Assembly: GCA_024707365.1 (NCBI GenBank)
Contig: JANPZV010000004.1
Coordinates: 1-64,000 of the forward strand
Source: Terricaulis sp.
GTDB taxonomy: Bacteria; Pseudomonadota; Alphaproteobacteria; Caulobacterales; Aquidulcibacteraceae
DNA: 64,000 nucleotides
Direction: 5' to 3'
The notes under the pieces were generated by a model. That model saw only the letters and a program-made list of their open reading frames with translations. It searched no databases and was not told the DNA's origin. The position numbers and the translations under genes are program-made. Shown here piece by piece: positions 8,481-18,478 of this stretch. Every line of letters begins with the position of its first letter. Position 1 is the first letter of the stretch.

Positions 8481-9982
8481 GCCGCGCTCCCGCAATGGCG
8501 CGCCAGCACCTCCGCGTGCGTCGGCATCGCCGCCGCCTCCCGCGCGACCAGGGCGCGTATGCCGTGCACGGCGCGGCGCGTTTCTTCGAGGCTCAGCTTA
8601 TCGGCCAGCGGGCTATAGCGCTGTGGCGCGATGCGCTGGCCGAGATAGATCGCATGCCAACTGCGTTCCAGAAACATCCCATAGCGATATTGCACAACCT
8701 GCCCGGCATCGCGGAACAGCGCCATTTTGTGCGCGAGCGATTCTGGAATCGCCATGGTGCGGGTGTAATTCCAAAGCGGGGAATCATCGCGTTCTGTGCC
8801 GTGATAGTGCAGGATCAGGAAATCGCGCACGCGCTCATATTCGAGGTCGATCATGCGATTGTATTCGTCCACATCGGCCGCGTCGAAGCTGGCGTCAGGA
8901 AACATCTCCAGCAGATAGGTGATCGCCTGCTGCACCAGATAGAGGCTGGTCGATTCCAGCGGCTCAAGAAAGCCGCCCGCGAGCCCCACCGCGACGCAGT
9001 TTTTATTCCAGCTCAGGCGCCGCTTGCCGGTCACGAAACGCAGCTGGCGCGGCTCGGCCATCAGGGCGCCGTCAAGATGGCGCACCAGGTCTTCGCGCGC
9101 CTGGTCGTCGCTGATGAAGCGGCTTGAATAGACATAGCCGTTGCCCACGCGGTGCTGCAGCGGAATGCGCCATTGCCAGCCCGCTTCGCGCGCGGTGACG
9201 CGCGTATAAGGATGAGGCGGGCCGACAGATTCGGTCGGCGCGGCGACCGCCCGGTCGCACGGCAGCCAGTGAGACCAATCCTCGTAGCCGGTCTTAAGCG
9301 CTTGTTCGATCAGAAGGCCGCGAAAGCCTGAGCAATCGATGAAAAGATCGCCTGCGATGCGCTCACCGTTTTGCAGCGTGATCGTTTCGATGAAGCCGGT
9401 TTCGCCGTTCAGCGCCACATCCACCACTTTGCCTTCAGTGCGCCGCACGCCGCGCGCCTCGGCGTAAGCACGGAGGTACGGCGCATAGAGCGTCGCGTCG
9501 AAATGGTAGGCGTAGCCGTAGCTGGAGCCGATCGAGGCGTCCTGTTTCGGAAAATCAAACTTGCCCGCCTCAGCCGCGACGGCGGGCAGCGAGGCTTCAA
9601 ACGGATTGAACGCCTCGCCATTTTGCGCGAGGCGCAGCCAGTAATGATGGAAATCCACGCCATTGATGCGCCGGCCGATCTCGCCAAACGGATGGATGTA
9701 AGAATCGCCGCGCCGCGCCCAATTGAGCAGCTGAATGCCAAGTTTGAACGTCGCGTTGGTCTTGCGCATGAAATCGGCTTCGTCGATGCCGAGGCGTTCG
9801 TTGAAATAGCGGATGTGCGGCACTGTCGCTTCGCCCACGCCCACGATGCCGATCTCTTCGGATTCAACCAAGCGAATGGCGATGTTTGCGTGTTGCAGCG
9901 TGCGCGCAACGCCTGCGGCGGTCATCCATCCTGATGTGCCGCCGCCAACAATGACGATGGTTTCGATCGGGCGTTTGCTCAT
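8477..9982 (-). CDS. Flavin-dependent halogenase (tryptophan halogenase family)
   Basis: A 501-aa protein with all hallmark motifs: GGGTSGWMTA (residues 13-22, FAD binding), VGVGEATVP, ATFKLGIQLLNW with the catalytic Lys at residue 80, GWQWRIP (268-274) that blocks oxygenase chemistry, and NCVAVGLAGGFLEPLESTSL. The length matches PrnA/RebH-like enzymes. In Caulobacterales and xanthomonads such genes commonly sit next to TonB-dependent receptors in carbohydrate loci and not in secondary-metabolite clusters; that pattern holds here, as the receptor gene diverges 522 bp away. The true substrate is unknown. No flavin reductase gene is visible nearby. It forms a two-gene operon with the degenerate homologue. 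Confidence 0.88.
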   Translation of the reverse strand: MSKRPIETIVIVGGGTSGWMTAAGVARTLQHANIAIRLVESEEIGIVGVGEATVPHIRYFNERLGIDEADFMRKTNATFKLGIQLLNWARRGDSYIHPFGEIGRRINGVDFHHYWLRLAQNGEAFNPFEASLPAVAAEAGKFDFPKQDASIGSSYGYAYHFDATLYAPYLRAYAEARGVRRTEGKVVDVALNGETGFIETITLQNGERIAGDLFIDCSGFRGLLIEQALKTGYEDWSHWLPCDRAVAAPTESVGPPHPYTRVTAREAGWQWRIPLQHRVGNGYVYSSRFISDDQAREDLVRHLDGALMAEPRQLRFVTGKRRLSWNKNCVAVGLAGGFLEPLESTSLYLVQQAITYLLEMFPDASFDAADVDEYNRMIDLEYERVRDFLILHYHGTERDDSPLWNYTRTMAIPESLAHKMALFRDAGQVVQYRYGMFLERSWHAIYLGQRIAPQRYSPLADKLSLEETRRAVHGIRALVAREAAAMPTHAEVLARHCGSAA

Positions 9983-10132
9983 GCGCTTCTTTCTTTCATG
10001 CGCGTTTTGCCGCGAGCTTGCTTGAACATGCGCGCGGCGTGAAGGGGCGCCCGCGCGTGCTGCGCTTGCGAAGGGGCTAGCCGCTGCGAAGCCGATTTCC
10101 GCGCGCCGCCGCCGCCGCGCTAGTCTCTATAA

Positions 10133-10148
10133 ATGATAGCGCTATCAT
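10133..10148. promoter_or_regulatory. LacI-type operator, perfect palindrome
   Basis: ATGATAGCGCTATCAT is an exact 16-bp inverted repeat with the central TAGCGCTA shared by the sites at 2543 and 22575. It lies 150 bp upstream of the halogenase start and about 360 bp upstream of the receptor start. Confidence 0.7.
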
Positions 10149-10457
10149 AGATAAATCTATCGCCTGTGTGCGGCGCAAGCGAGCCAAAGAAAACAACTAG
10201 TCCCCCAAGAAAGCGGGCGTGGTATCTGTGGTCAAACTAGGCATATTCTAGGAAAGTCAAAGCTAGAACCCAGTTAAATACTAAACACGCAAGATTGTAG
10301 ACTTATCAATACCATTGATGGTGGCGTTATCATAAGGCGGCAATGGCGTCATTCTCTTGATGAAAACAAGGGAAACCTTCATTTTTTATCTTGCGCGCGC
10401 CCAGCGCTCAGGTGAAAGATGGTCGCCATAACATGCCGGTGCATTGGCGATGGGGGC

Positions 10458-10469
10458 GTTAGCGCTCGC
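10458..10469. promoter_or_regulatory. Second LacI-type operator near receptor start
   Basis: GTTAGCGCTCGC keeps GTTAGCGCT of the operator and lies 35 bp before the receptor ATG, a position where binding would block initiation or early transcription. Confidence 0.45.
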
Positions 10470-10504
10470 AAGCCTCCGACATCTGGCGAAGGGGAGGAAT
10501 GTCA

Positions 10505-13500
10505 ATGGCGGTTCATAGAGGGGCGAAGTGCGTCAAGCGCCGGTCGATCGGCAATCTTTTGATGCTCGGTGTTTCGGCATTTGCGTTTGGCGCGTTATCG
10601 ACGCCCAACGCCGCGTTCGCGCAGAGCGACGAGGCGAGTGACGACGACATCGTCGTCACCGGCATCCGCTCCAGCTTGCGCAGTTCGCAGGAAATCAAAC
10701 GCGATGCGGACGTGTTCGTGGATCTCGATCACCTCCGAGGACATCGGCGCGCTGCCGGATCGCTCCGTCAGTGAAGCGCTGCAGCGCGTGCCTGGCGTGG
10801 CCATCAACCGCTTCGCCGCGGGCGTCGATCCCGATCACTTCTCGGTCGAAGGTTCGGGCGTTGTGGTGCGCGGCCTCAATTTTTGTGCGCGCTCGGAAAT
10901 CAACGGCCGCGATGCGTTCACCGCCAATAACGGCCGCGCGCTTTCCTTCGCAGATGTGCCGCCTGAACTGATGGCCGGCGTGGACGTGTTCAAGAGCCCC
11001 CCTCCGCCGACATGATCGAAGGCGGGCTTTCCGGCACGGTGAACCTCCGCACCCGTGTGCCGTTCGATAGCGCCGGCCGGCTGATCTCCGCCTCAGCCGA
11101 ATATAGCTATGGCGATTTCGTCGAAGAGGGCGCGCCGACCTACTCGATCCTTTTCTCCGATCGCTGGAACACCAGCGCCGGCGAATTCGGCATCTTGCTC
11201 AATTACGTGGATCCCGAACTCATCACCCGTTCGGACGGCACGCAGGCCTCGAACTTCGCCTGCCGCACCAATCTCGGCCCCGGCTCGGCCGATTGCAACG
11301 GCGTGCCCGGCGTGTGGTTTCCGCGCGGCGCCCGCCTTCCGCACGCAACGGACCGAGCGCGAGCGCATCGGCCAAGCGCTGGCGCTGCAATGGGAAAGCC
11401 CGGATGATCGCTGGCTGGCGACGTTCCAATTCCTGCGCTCGGAATCGAGCCAGTCCTGGGTCGAGCATGCGATGGAAATCGCAACCGACAACGTCGCCAA
11501 CAATGGCGATTCCCAGCCTGTTACCGGCACATCGTTCGATTATGACGGCTCGGGCGTTTTCACTAATGGCGTCATCACCGGCACGCCCGGCTGGCGCGAT
11601 GATCAAAACTCCGCGGACCCGCGCACGCCCGTCTATGGCCTGCAGAGCAACAATATCCGCCGCGACGTCGCCCAAGAATTCATGACGCAGGACATCGCGT
11701 TCAACCTGCGCTGGACGCCGACCGACAATCTGCGCCTCTCGCTCGATTATCAGCGCGTGGAATCCGAAGTCCAAAATCTCGATGTCGGGATTTGGGGCTC
11801 GACCTTCCAGAACCTTGATCTGCAATTGCGCGGCGATAAGGCGCCGCATTTCACGTTCTTGCCGCCGTCGCAGGATGGGACTGTGCAAGATTGCCGCGCC
11901 GCGCCCAGCGGCGCGTGCTCGACATATTTCAATCCGCCCAACGCCAGCTTCTCCGATCCGCACAACAGCTTCTGGCGCTCTGCGATGGATCATGCGGAAG
12001 ATAGTGAAGGCGAAGAAGAGGCGATCCGCTTTGACGTCGATTTCAGCCCGACCAATGCGGGCTGGCTGGAATCGGTGCGCGTCGGCGTGCGCTGGGCCGA
12101 GCGTGATCAGACCACGCGCTTTTCCCAATACAATTGGGGCGTGCTGAGCGAGATCTGGGGCGGGGGCGGCCCGGTCTGGTTTGATGACCCGGTCGATGGC
12201 GTGCCCGGCGCCGGCACGGGGGCGCGCCCACCTCCTCGCAAACGGCGCTGTTTGACTGGAATAATTTCTTCCGCGGCGAAGTGCCGATGCCGTTGCAATC
12301 GCCTGTGCCGTTTTATGCGAACAGTATAGTTGGCGATTACGACGCGTTCGCCGCGTTCGCGCTATCGGTCGGCGATGAGTGGCGCAGCCGCATCGGCCCT
12401 GATCCATGCAATGGCGCGAACGCGCCGCTTGGCCCGCTTGCGCCGCAAAACTGGGTGCCGCTGCATCTGCGCTGCGGCGCCTCCGCCGACACCCCCGGCG
12501 GGCGCTATCGCCTGCAGGAGGTCAACCCGCAAAACGAGGTTACCGAGGCGTTCTACTTCTTGCTGAATTTCGGCAATGAGGAGCGCACCATTCGCGGCAA
12601 TTTCGGCATGCGCTTTGTCACGATGGAACGCGAAGCGACGGGCTATCTCGCCTTTACGCAGCAGAGTTTCTCAACTGATGCGAGCTGCGATGGGGCCCAG
12701 CAGGATTATCTTGATGCGAACGGTACGCTCGTCGGCTTCACGCCGACGCCGTTCTGCACGCTGGATCCAAGCGTGCGCCAGCAAGCCCGCAATTGGGCGG
12801 ATGGATCTTTGATCCCGGATACGGCCAAGATCGATATCGGCTATGTGCTGCCGGCCTTCAACATTCGCTGGGAGGTCGCCGATGGTTTGCAGATGCGCTT
12901 TGGCGCATCCAAGGCCATCAGCTATCCCGAGGTCGGCCTGACGCGGAACTATTATAACCTGACGCTGGAGGTGAATGATCTCGGCTCGATTGACGCCAAT
13001 GGCCGGCCAGTCGGGATTGTCACCGTCGGCAATCCGCGCTTGCAGCCGATTGAGTCGATCAATCTCGATGCTTCGCTTGAATGGTACTTCGCCGATGTCG
13101 GCCAGCTGACGTTCGCCTTGTTCTACAAGGAGCTGGATAATGTCATCACCAACGGCACAACGCGGCGGAGCTTCGAGAACAATGGCGAGACGTTCGATGT
13201 GTTGGTGACGCAGCCGGAGAACGCCTCCGGCACGGGCACGATCCGCGGCTTTGAAATCGCCTACCAGCAGGTGTTCGATTTCCTGCCCGGCTGGCTCGAT
13301 GGCTTTGGCGTGCAGGCGAACTACACCTACATCGATAGCGATGGGGTGTCGCAAAGCACGCTTTCGTCCACCGACCCGGACGTTGCGGCGGGGCGCGTCG
13401 CGAACATCGACGCATCGCTGCTGCCGTTGCAGGGGCTTTCGAGCACAATTTCAACCTGGTCGGTTTCTATGAAAAAGGCCCGTTGGAATTGCGCCTTGCC

Positions 13501-13764
13501 TACAATTGGCGCTCTGAATTCCTGCTTACGGTGCGTGACGTCATCATACCGTATGCGCCGATCATGAACGAAGACACCGGCCAGCTCGATGGTTCGATCT
13601 TCTATCGGGTCACCGATAATTTCCGCATCGGCGTGCAGGGCGTGAACCTCACAAACGAGATCACGCGCACCAGCCAAGTGCTGAACGACGATCTGCTCCG
13701 AACCGGGCGCTCGTGGTTCATGAACGATCGGCGCTTCACGTTCGTGGCGCGCGCCTCGTTCTAA
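10505..13764 (+). CDS. TonB-dependent outer membrane receptor
   Basis: An approximately 1,085-residue receptor spread over several frames. A signal peptide ends near NAAFAQ, a TonB-box-like DDIVVTGIR follows, then the plug domain (DIGALPDRSVSEALQRVPGV, GSGVVVRGLNF, MIEGGLSGTVNLRTR) and a long beta-barrel ending in FTFVARASF with terminal Phe. Frame changes occur near 10720, 10997-11002 (C6 run), 11335, 12225 and 13435. Each can be bridged by one base with homology continuing, so I annotate one gene. I prefer ATG 10505 because GGAGG sits 7 nt before it but only 1 nt before ATG 10499. The receptor type is that linked to oligosaccharide import in Caulobacter and Xanthomonas; here xylo-oligosaccharides are inferred from neighbours. 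Confidence 0.85.
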
Positions 13765-13780
13765 AGGGACGTCCACCGGG

Positions 13781-13801
13781 CCGCGCGGATTCTCCGCGCG
13801 G
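13781..13801 (+). terminator. GC-rich hairpin after the TonB receptor
   Basis: CCGCGCGGA and TCCGCGCGG form a perfect 9-bp stem with a 3-nt loop, 16 bp after the receptor stop. There is no T tract, so it may attenuate or protect mRNA ends and may not terminate fully. Confidence 0.45.
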
Positions 13802-13914
13802 TTCCGGCGAGGGGCTAAAGGTGGGCGGCGATGGGCTGACCGTTTGGTCCTCATCGCCGCTCCTGTTTTTTGCGTATGGCGCAATGCGGCGCCTGAAGGT
13901 GTTGGGAAGCGTTT

Positions 13915-15381
13915 ATGTATCTCGGGATCGACATCGGCACATCCAGCGTGAAAGTCGCGCTCGTGGACGATGCGGGCGCGATCGCCGAGCAATCGAGCGC
14001 GGCTTTGCCGATCGCGCGTCCGCGGCCCGGCTGGTCTGAGCAGGATCCCGCCGATTGGTGGGCGGCGGCGAACACCGCCGTCAGCGCGCTCAACGCCGGC
14101 TTGCGCAAGCGCGTGCGCGCCATTGGCCTTTCAGGGCAAATGCACGGCGCGACGCTGCTTGATGAATCCAACCGGCCCTTGCGCCCCGCCATTCTCTGGA
14201 ATGACGGCCGCAGCGAAGCCGAATGCGGCGAACTTGAGCGCCGCGTGCGCAACAGCCGCGCCATTACCGGCAATCTCACCATGCCGGGCTTCACCGCGCC
14301 CAAGCTGATCTGGGTGCGCAAGCATGAGCCGGAGCTGTTCGCCGCCACGCGCACGGTGCTCTTGCCTAAGGATTATGTGCGCCTGCGCATGACAGGCGAG
14401 AAGGCCACCGATCTTTCAGACGCCGCTGGCACGCTCTGGGTCGATGTTGGCGCGCGCGCCTGGTCCGATGAGATGCTGGAGGCGTGTGAGCTCAGCCAAG
14501 CGGCGATGCCGCGCCTGTGCGAAGGGCCGGAGATCACCGGCAAGCTGCGCGCCGAATTGGCCGAGGCCTGGGGCATGGCCCGCGTGCCGGTGATGGCGGG
14601 CGGCGGCGATAATGCGGCCGGCGCTGTTGGCGCGGGCGTTGTGGACTCTGGCGATGCGTTTTTATCGCTGGGCACATCCGGCGTGCTTTTCCTCGCCAAT
14701 GATGCGTTCAAGCCAAACCCTGAGCGGGCCGTGCATGCGTTCTGCCACGCCCTGCCGGGCCGCTGGCATCAGATGACGGTGATGCTTAGCGCCGCATCTT
14801 GCGTCGATTGGGCCGCGCGCGCGGCCGGCCAGCCGGAAGCGGGCGTCATGTTTGAAGCGCTGGAAAAGCGCGCGCGCATGGATGGGCCGGAAATTTTCCT
14901 GCCCTATCTCTCGGGAGAACGCACCCCGCACAACGATCCGCACGCGCGCGGTGTTTTGTTTGGCCTCAATCACGATAGCGATAGCCTCTCAATTGGCCAG
15001 GCCGTGCTTGAGGGCGTGGCGTTTGCGTTCGCCGATGGGCTCGATGCGCTGCTGGAGGCCGGCTCTGCGATTGACCAGATCACCGTGATTGGCGGGGGCG
15101 CGCGCTCGGTATGGTGGGGCCGCGTGCTCGCCGCCGCGCTCGATCGCCCGCTGATCTACCGCGAGGGCGGGGATTTGGGGCCGAGCTACGGGGCGGCCCG
15201 CCTCGCGCGGCTTGGCCTTGGCGAAGAAAACATAAGCGATGTGTGCAAGCCCCCGCCCGTGCGCGCGGTGATCGAGCCCGATCCGCACGATGTCGAGCGC
15301 TTGGCGCAAAAGAGATTGGATTTCGCGCAGATCTACAAGGATTTGCGCGCGCGTTTCAAAGGAGCAGCTGATCATGTCTAA
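13915..15381 (+). CDS. xylB: Xylulokinase
   Basis: A 488-aa FGGY-family kinase. The ATPase-fold N-terminus reads YLGIDIGTSSVKVALVDDAG, the xylulokinase-specific segment is GLSGQMHGATLLD, then DASGT-like blocks (FLSLGTSGVLFLAND) and the C-terminal FGGY region VIGGGARSVWWGRVLAAALD. It phosphorylates D-xylulose at O5 with ATP in the cytoplasm. It is the first of three overlapping genes: its last codons overlap the xylA start by 8 bp, and transaldolase follows xylA. No LacI-type site is visible in the 150 bp upstream, so it may be read through from the receptor gene. Confidence 0.95.
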   Translation: MYLGIDIGTSSVKVALVDDAGAIAEQSSAALPIARPRPGWSEQDPADWWAAANTAVSALNAGLRKRVRAIGLSGQMHGATLLDESNRPLRPAILWNDGRSEAECGELERRVRNSRAITGNLTMPGFTAPKLIWVRKHEPELFAATRTVLLPKDYVRLRMTGEKATDLSDAAGTLWVDVGARAWSDEMLEACELSQAAMPRLCEGPEITGKLRAELAEAWGMARVPVMAGGGDNAAGAVGAGVVDSGDAFLSLGTSGVLFLANDAFKPNPERAVHAFCHALPGRWHQMTVMLSAASCVDWAARAAGQPEAGVMFEALEKRARMDGPEIFLPYLSGERTPHNDPHARGVLFGLNHDSDSLSIGQAVLEGVAFAFADGLDALLEAGSAIDQITVIGGGARSVWWGRVLAAALDRPLIYREGGDLGPSYGAARLARLGLGEENISDVCKPPPVRAVIEPDPHDVERLAQKRLDFAQIYKDLRARFKGAADHV

Positions 15382-16700
15382 CCCCGAAGGGTTCTTCAAA
15401 GGTGTGGAGACCATTCGATACGAAGGGCCCGAGAGCGAAAATCCGCTCGCCTATCGTTATTACGATAAGAGCCGCGTGGTGCATGGCCGCACCATGGAAG
15501 AGCACCTGCGCATGGCGGTCTGCTATTGGCACACCTTCTGCTGGGATGGGCACGATATTTTCGGCGCGCCCACGTTCCAGCGCCCGTGGCTCGCCGGGGC
15601 GATGGATGCGCGTGCGGCCAAGCAGAAAATGGATGTGGCGTTCGAGTTCATGCAAAAGCTCGGCGCGCCGTACTATTGCTTCCACGATGTGGACGTGATG
15701 GCCGCAGCCAACAGCATCAACGAACATGTTTCCAATTTCGCCGCGGCGGTGGATGGGCTCGAAGCCAAGCAAGCGGAAATCGGCATCAAGCCGCTTTGGG
15801 GCACGGCCAACATCACCAGCCATCCGCGCTATGCGGGCGGCGCGGCCACCAATCCCGATCCGGAAGTGTTCGCCTTCGCCGCCACGCAGGTGCGCGCGTG
15901 CCTTGAAGCCACCCATCGCCTGGGCGGCGTGAACTTCGTGTTCTGGGGGCGGGCGTGAAGGCTATGACACGCTGCTTAACACCGATATGCAGCGCGAGCT
16001 CGATCAGCTGGGCCGCCTGATGGCGCTGGCGGTGAACCACAAGCACAAGATCGGCTTCAAAGGCCCGCTGCTGATCGAGCCCAAGCCGCATGAGCCTTCC
16101 AAGCACCAATATGATTTCGATACGGCCACGGTGTACGGCTTCCTTAAGCGCTACGGCCTTGAGAACGACGTGCGCGTGAATATCGAAGCCAACCACGCCA
16201 CGCTTGCCGGCCACAGCTTTGAGCACGAGGTCGCCACCGCGTTCGCGCTGGATATTTTCGGCTCGATCGACATCAATCGCGGCGATCCGCAGAACGGCTG
16301 GGATACCGATCAATTCCCGAATGACGTCGCAGAGCTCACGCTGGTGATGTACCGCATCCTCAAGGGCGGCGGCTTCAAAACCGGCGGATTCAATTTCGAT
16401 TCCAAAGTGCGCCGCCAAAGCGTTGATCCCACAGATCTGTTTCACGGCCATATCGGCGGCATCGATACGCTCGCGCGCGGCCTGCTCAACGCCGCCGCTT
16501 TGATCGATGACGGCAAGCTCGATGCATTCGTGGAGGATCGCTATGCGGGCTGGTCCGGTCCGCTGGGCCAATCGATCTTCGCCAAAGACGCCACGCTGGA
16601 TTCGGTCGCGGACGCGGCGATCAAGCAGGGCGTTGCGCCAAAGACCCGTTCTGGCCGGCAAGAATATCTCGAAAACCTCGTCAACCGGTTCGTGAAATAA
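15374..16700 (+). CDS. xylA: Xylose isomerase
   Basis: A product of about 441 aa, the length of class II xylose isomerases. Visible motifs are [22 protein letters not shown] (catalytic His and metal-site Asp), [18 protein letters not shown] and [17 protein letters not shown] (metal ligands). A frame change lies at the G5 run 15945-15949: removing one G restores [15 protein letters not shown], the family's invariant substrate-site segment. It converts D-xylose to D-xylulose. GGAG precedes ATG 15374 by 8 nt. Presence of the isomerase with xylB implies the isomerase route for xylose in place of the Weimberg route known in Caulobacter crescentus. Confidence 0.95.
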
Positions 16701-17356
16701 TGAAATTCTTTGTCGATACCGCAGATATTGGCGACATCCGCGAGCTTGCCGAGCTCGGCTTGCTCGATGGCGTCACCACCAACCCAAGCCTCGTGAAAAA
16801 AGGCGGGGCGTCCCTTTAAAGAGTTGATCGCGGAGATTTGCGCGGCGGTGGATGGCCCGGTCAGCGCGGAGGTTTCGGCTATGGATGCGGAAACCATGCT
16901 GGCCGAGGGCCGCGTGCTCGCAGCCATCGCGCCCAACGTGGTGGTGAAGCTGCCGCTCACGCTCGATGGGCTCAAAACCTGCCGCACGCTGGCGAGGGAG
17001 GGCGTGAAGAGCAATGTCACGCTCTGCTTCTCGGCTAATCAGGCGCTGCTCGCGGCCAAGGCGGGCGCGGCCTACATCTCGCCCCTTCATCGGCCGGCTC
17101 GATGATGTCGGCGCCGATGGCATGAGCCTCATCCATGAGGTGCGCGCCATCTATGACAATTACGGCTTTGAGACAGAAGTGCTCGCCGCCTCGCTGCGCA
17201 CGCCCGATCATGTGAAGGCGTGCGCGCTGGCGGGCGCGGATGTCTCCACCGTGCCGCCAGCGGTGCTGCGTTCGCTCGTGAAGCATCCGCTGACGGATAA
17301 AAGGGCTTGATCAGTTCGCCGCTGATTGGGCCGCGACGGGGCAAAGCATACTCTAG
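16700..17356 (+). CDS. tal: Transaldolase, short TalC/FSA-like type (xyl operon copy)
   Basis: About 217 aa when read across three single-base insertions at 16812-16814 (C run), 17082-17085 (C run) and 17299-17302 (A run). Motifs are [41 protein letters not shown] with the Schiff-base Lys, [20 protein letters not shown] and [11 protein letters not shown]. The reading resumes to [17 protein letters not shown] and stops at 17356. It transfers dihydroxyacetone units in the non-oxidative pentose phosphate pathway. The ATG overlaps the xylA stop (TAATG). A full-length paralogue of the same size lies at 32949-33602. Confidence 0.9.
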
Positions 17357-18467
17357 CGCGGCGCCGCCGCATCAAACGCGGCGGCGATCGCCTCGCGCAT
17401 CGGCTTGGGCTGCAACGCCGCGTCATAGGGCGTTGGCCGCTTCGGCGCGCGGTCGTCGCGCAGCCAGCGCTCCTGCAGCCAGGAATAATGATCCGCCATC
17501 CCCCAGGCCAGCACATCCTTGAGTTGGCGATAGCTGAACATGAGATCCAGATAACCGCGCAGGTAGCGCGCCATCTCCCGCATCACGCGCCGCGACGTCA
17601 GCCGGCAGCGTGCGGTCATGCACGTCAAGCTCCGTGATCAGAAGATCATAGCCCATGGCTGTGACCTCATCGAGAAAGCGTCGCCATTCGCGCTCGTTCT
17701 GCGTGGCGAAGCCGACGGAATTATCCGTGTTCGCGCTGCCGATATGCGCCTGCACGCCAAGAGCATCCACAGGAACCCCGCGCGCTTTAAACCCCTCAAG
17801 CAGCCGCAGCACGCCGTTGCGGTGCGTCGTCGAATGGGCTTCCCAGCTCATATAATCGTTATAGACAAGCTGCTCGTTCGGCAGTGCCTCGCGCGCGATG
17901 TGGAAGATAAGGTCGTTCGCGGCTTCCTTGCCCAGCGCGCGCGTGAACACGGTTTCGCGGATTGCGCCGTCAGTGTGATCCACCGCTTCGTTGATCGCGT
18001 CCCAGGATGAAATCCGGCCGCGATAGCGCTGCGCCACTGTGGTGACATGCGCGCGCAGCAAGGCTTCGGCCTCGGCCGCGGGGTTTGCGCCGAACTGATA
18101 TTCATTCACCCAGCGCGGCAGCCATTGCACATGATGCCAAACCAAGGTGTGCCCGCGATAGGCAAGGCCATTTTCCGCCGCCCACGCCATCATCGCGTCC
18201 GCCGGCGCGAAATTGAAAACCCCCTTGCGCCGGCTGGATCGCAGCCCATTTGTGCTCGTTCTCGGAAACGATCAGCCCGCATTCGCTGCGCAGCAAATCA
18301 AGATAGAGGCCATCGCCCAGCGCCCGATGCGGCATCGCCGCGCCAAAGCGCATGCCTTTGGCCGCCGCCAGCGCATGCAGGCTTTGCCCGCGCGCAGCTA
18401 CCGGCGTTGCGCATGCGGCGGCGCCGAGCGCGAGGGCGGGGATGGCGCGGCGTGTGAAGGTGCGCAT
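17353..18467 (-). CDS. GH10 endo-1,4-beta-xylanase
   Basis: About 371 aa across two frame changes (C5 run at 18220-18224 and near 17590). The Arg-rich N-terminus MRTFTRRAIPALALGAAACA resembles a twin-arginine or lipoprotein signal. The GH10 barrel shows IVSENEHKWAAIQP, GHTLVWHHVQWLPRW, SWDAINEAVDH (acid/base Glu), DALGVQAHIGS and LLITELDVHD (nucleophile Glu), ending with WGMADHYSWLQ. It cleaves internal xylan beta-1,4 bonds. GGGAG precedes ATG 18467 by 7 nt. It ends tail-to-tail with transaldolase (4-bp overlap) and follows GH43 closely (11 bp), so GH3-GH43-GH10 form one minus-strand operon. Confidence 0.93.
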
Positions 18468-18478
18468 GGCTTTCTCCC

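Larger units (their letters stand above)
9983..10504. promoter_or_regulatory. Divergent control region between halogenase operon and TonB receptor
   Basis: A 522-bp non-coding stretch, clearly more AT-rich than its surroundings between about 10130 and 10400. It contains a perfect 16-bp palindrome (10133-10148) and a second operator-like site at 10458-10469. It also contains GGCGTTATCATAAG near 10324. Promoters for both directions must lie here, but I could not assign -35/-10 boxes with confidence. I see no coding potential. Confidence 0.6.

Noticed and set aside
8477-9982. A natural-product halogenase in a biosynthetic cluster
   Set aside because: No NRPS, PKS, terpene or tryptophan-modifying genes lie nearby; the context is polysaccharide utilisation.
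10505-13764. The TonB receptor as a decayed pseudogene
   Set aside because: Five frame changes would fit decay, but plug, barrel and terminal Phe are all intact and neighbouring genes show the same type of single-base shifts, so sequencing error is more likely.
16700-17356. The xyl-operon transaldolase as a pseudogene replaced by the second copy
   Set aside because: All three interruptions are single extra bases in short C or A runs and the frame resumes each time to a natural stop, so loss of function is not shown.
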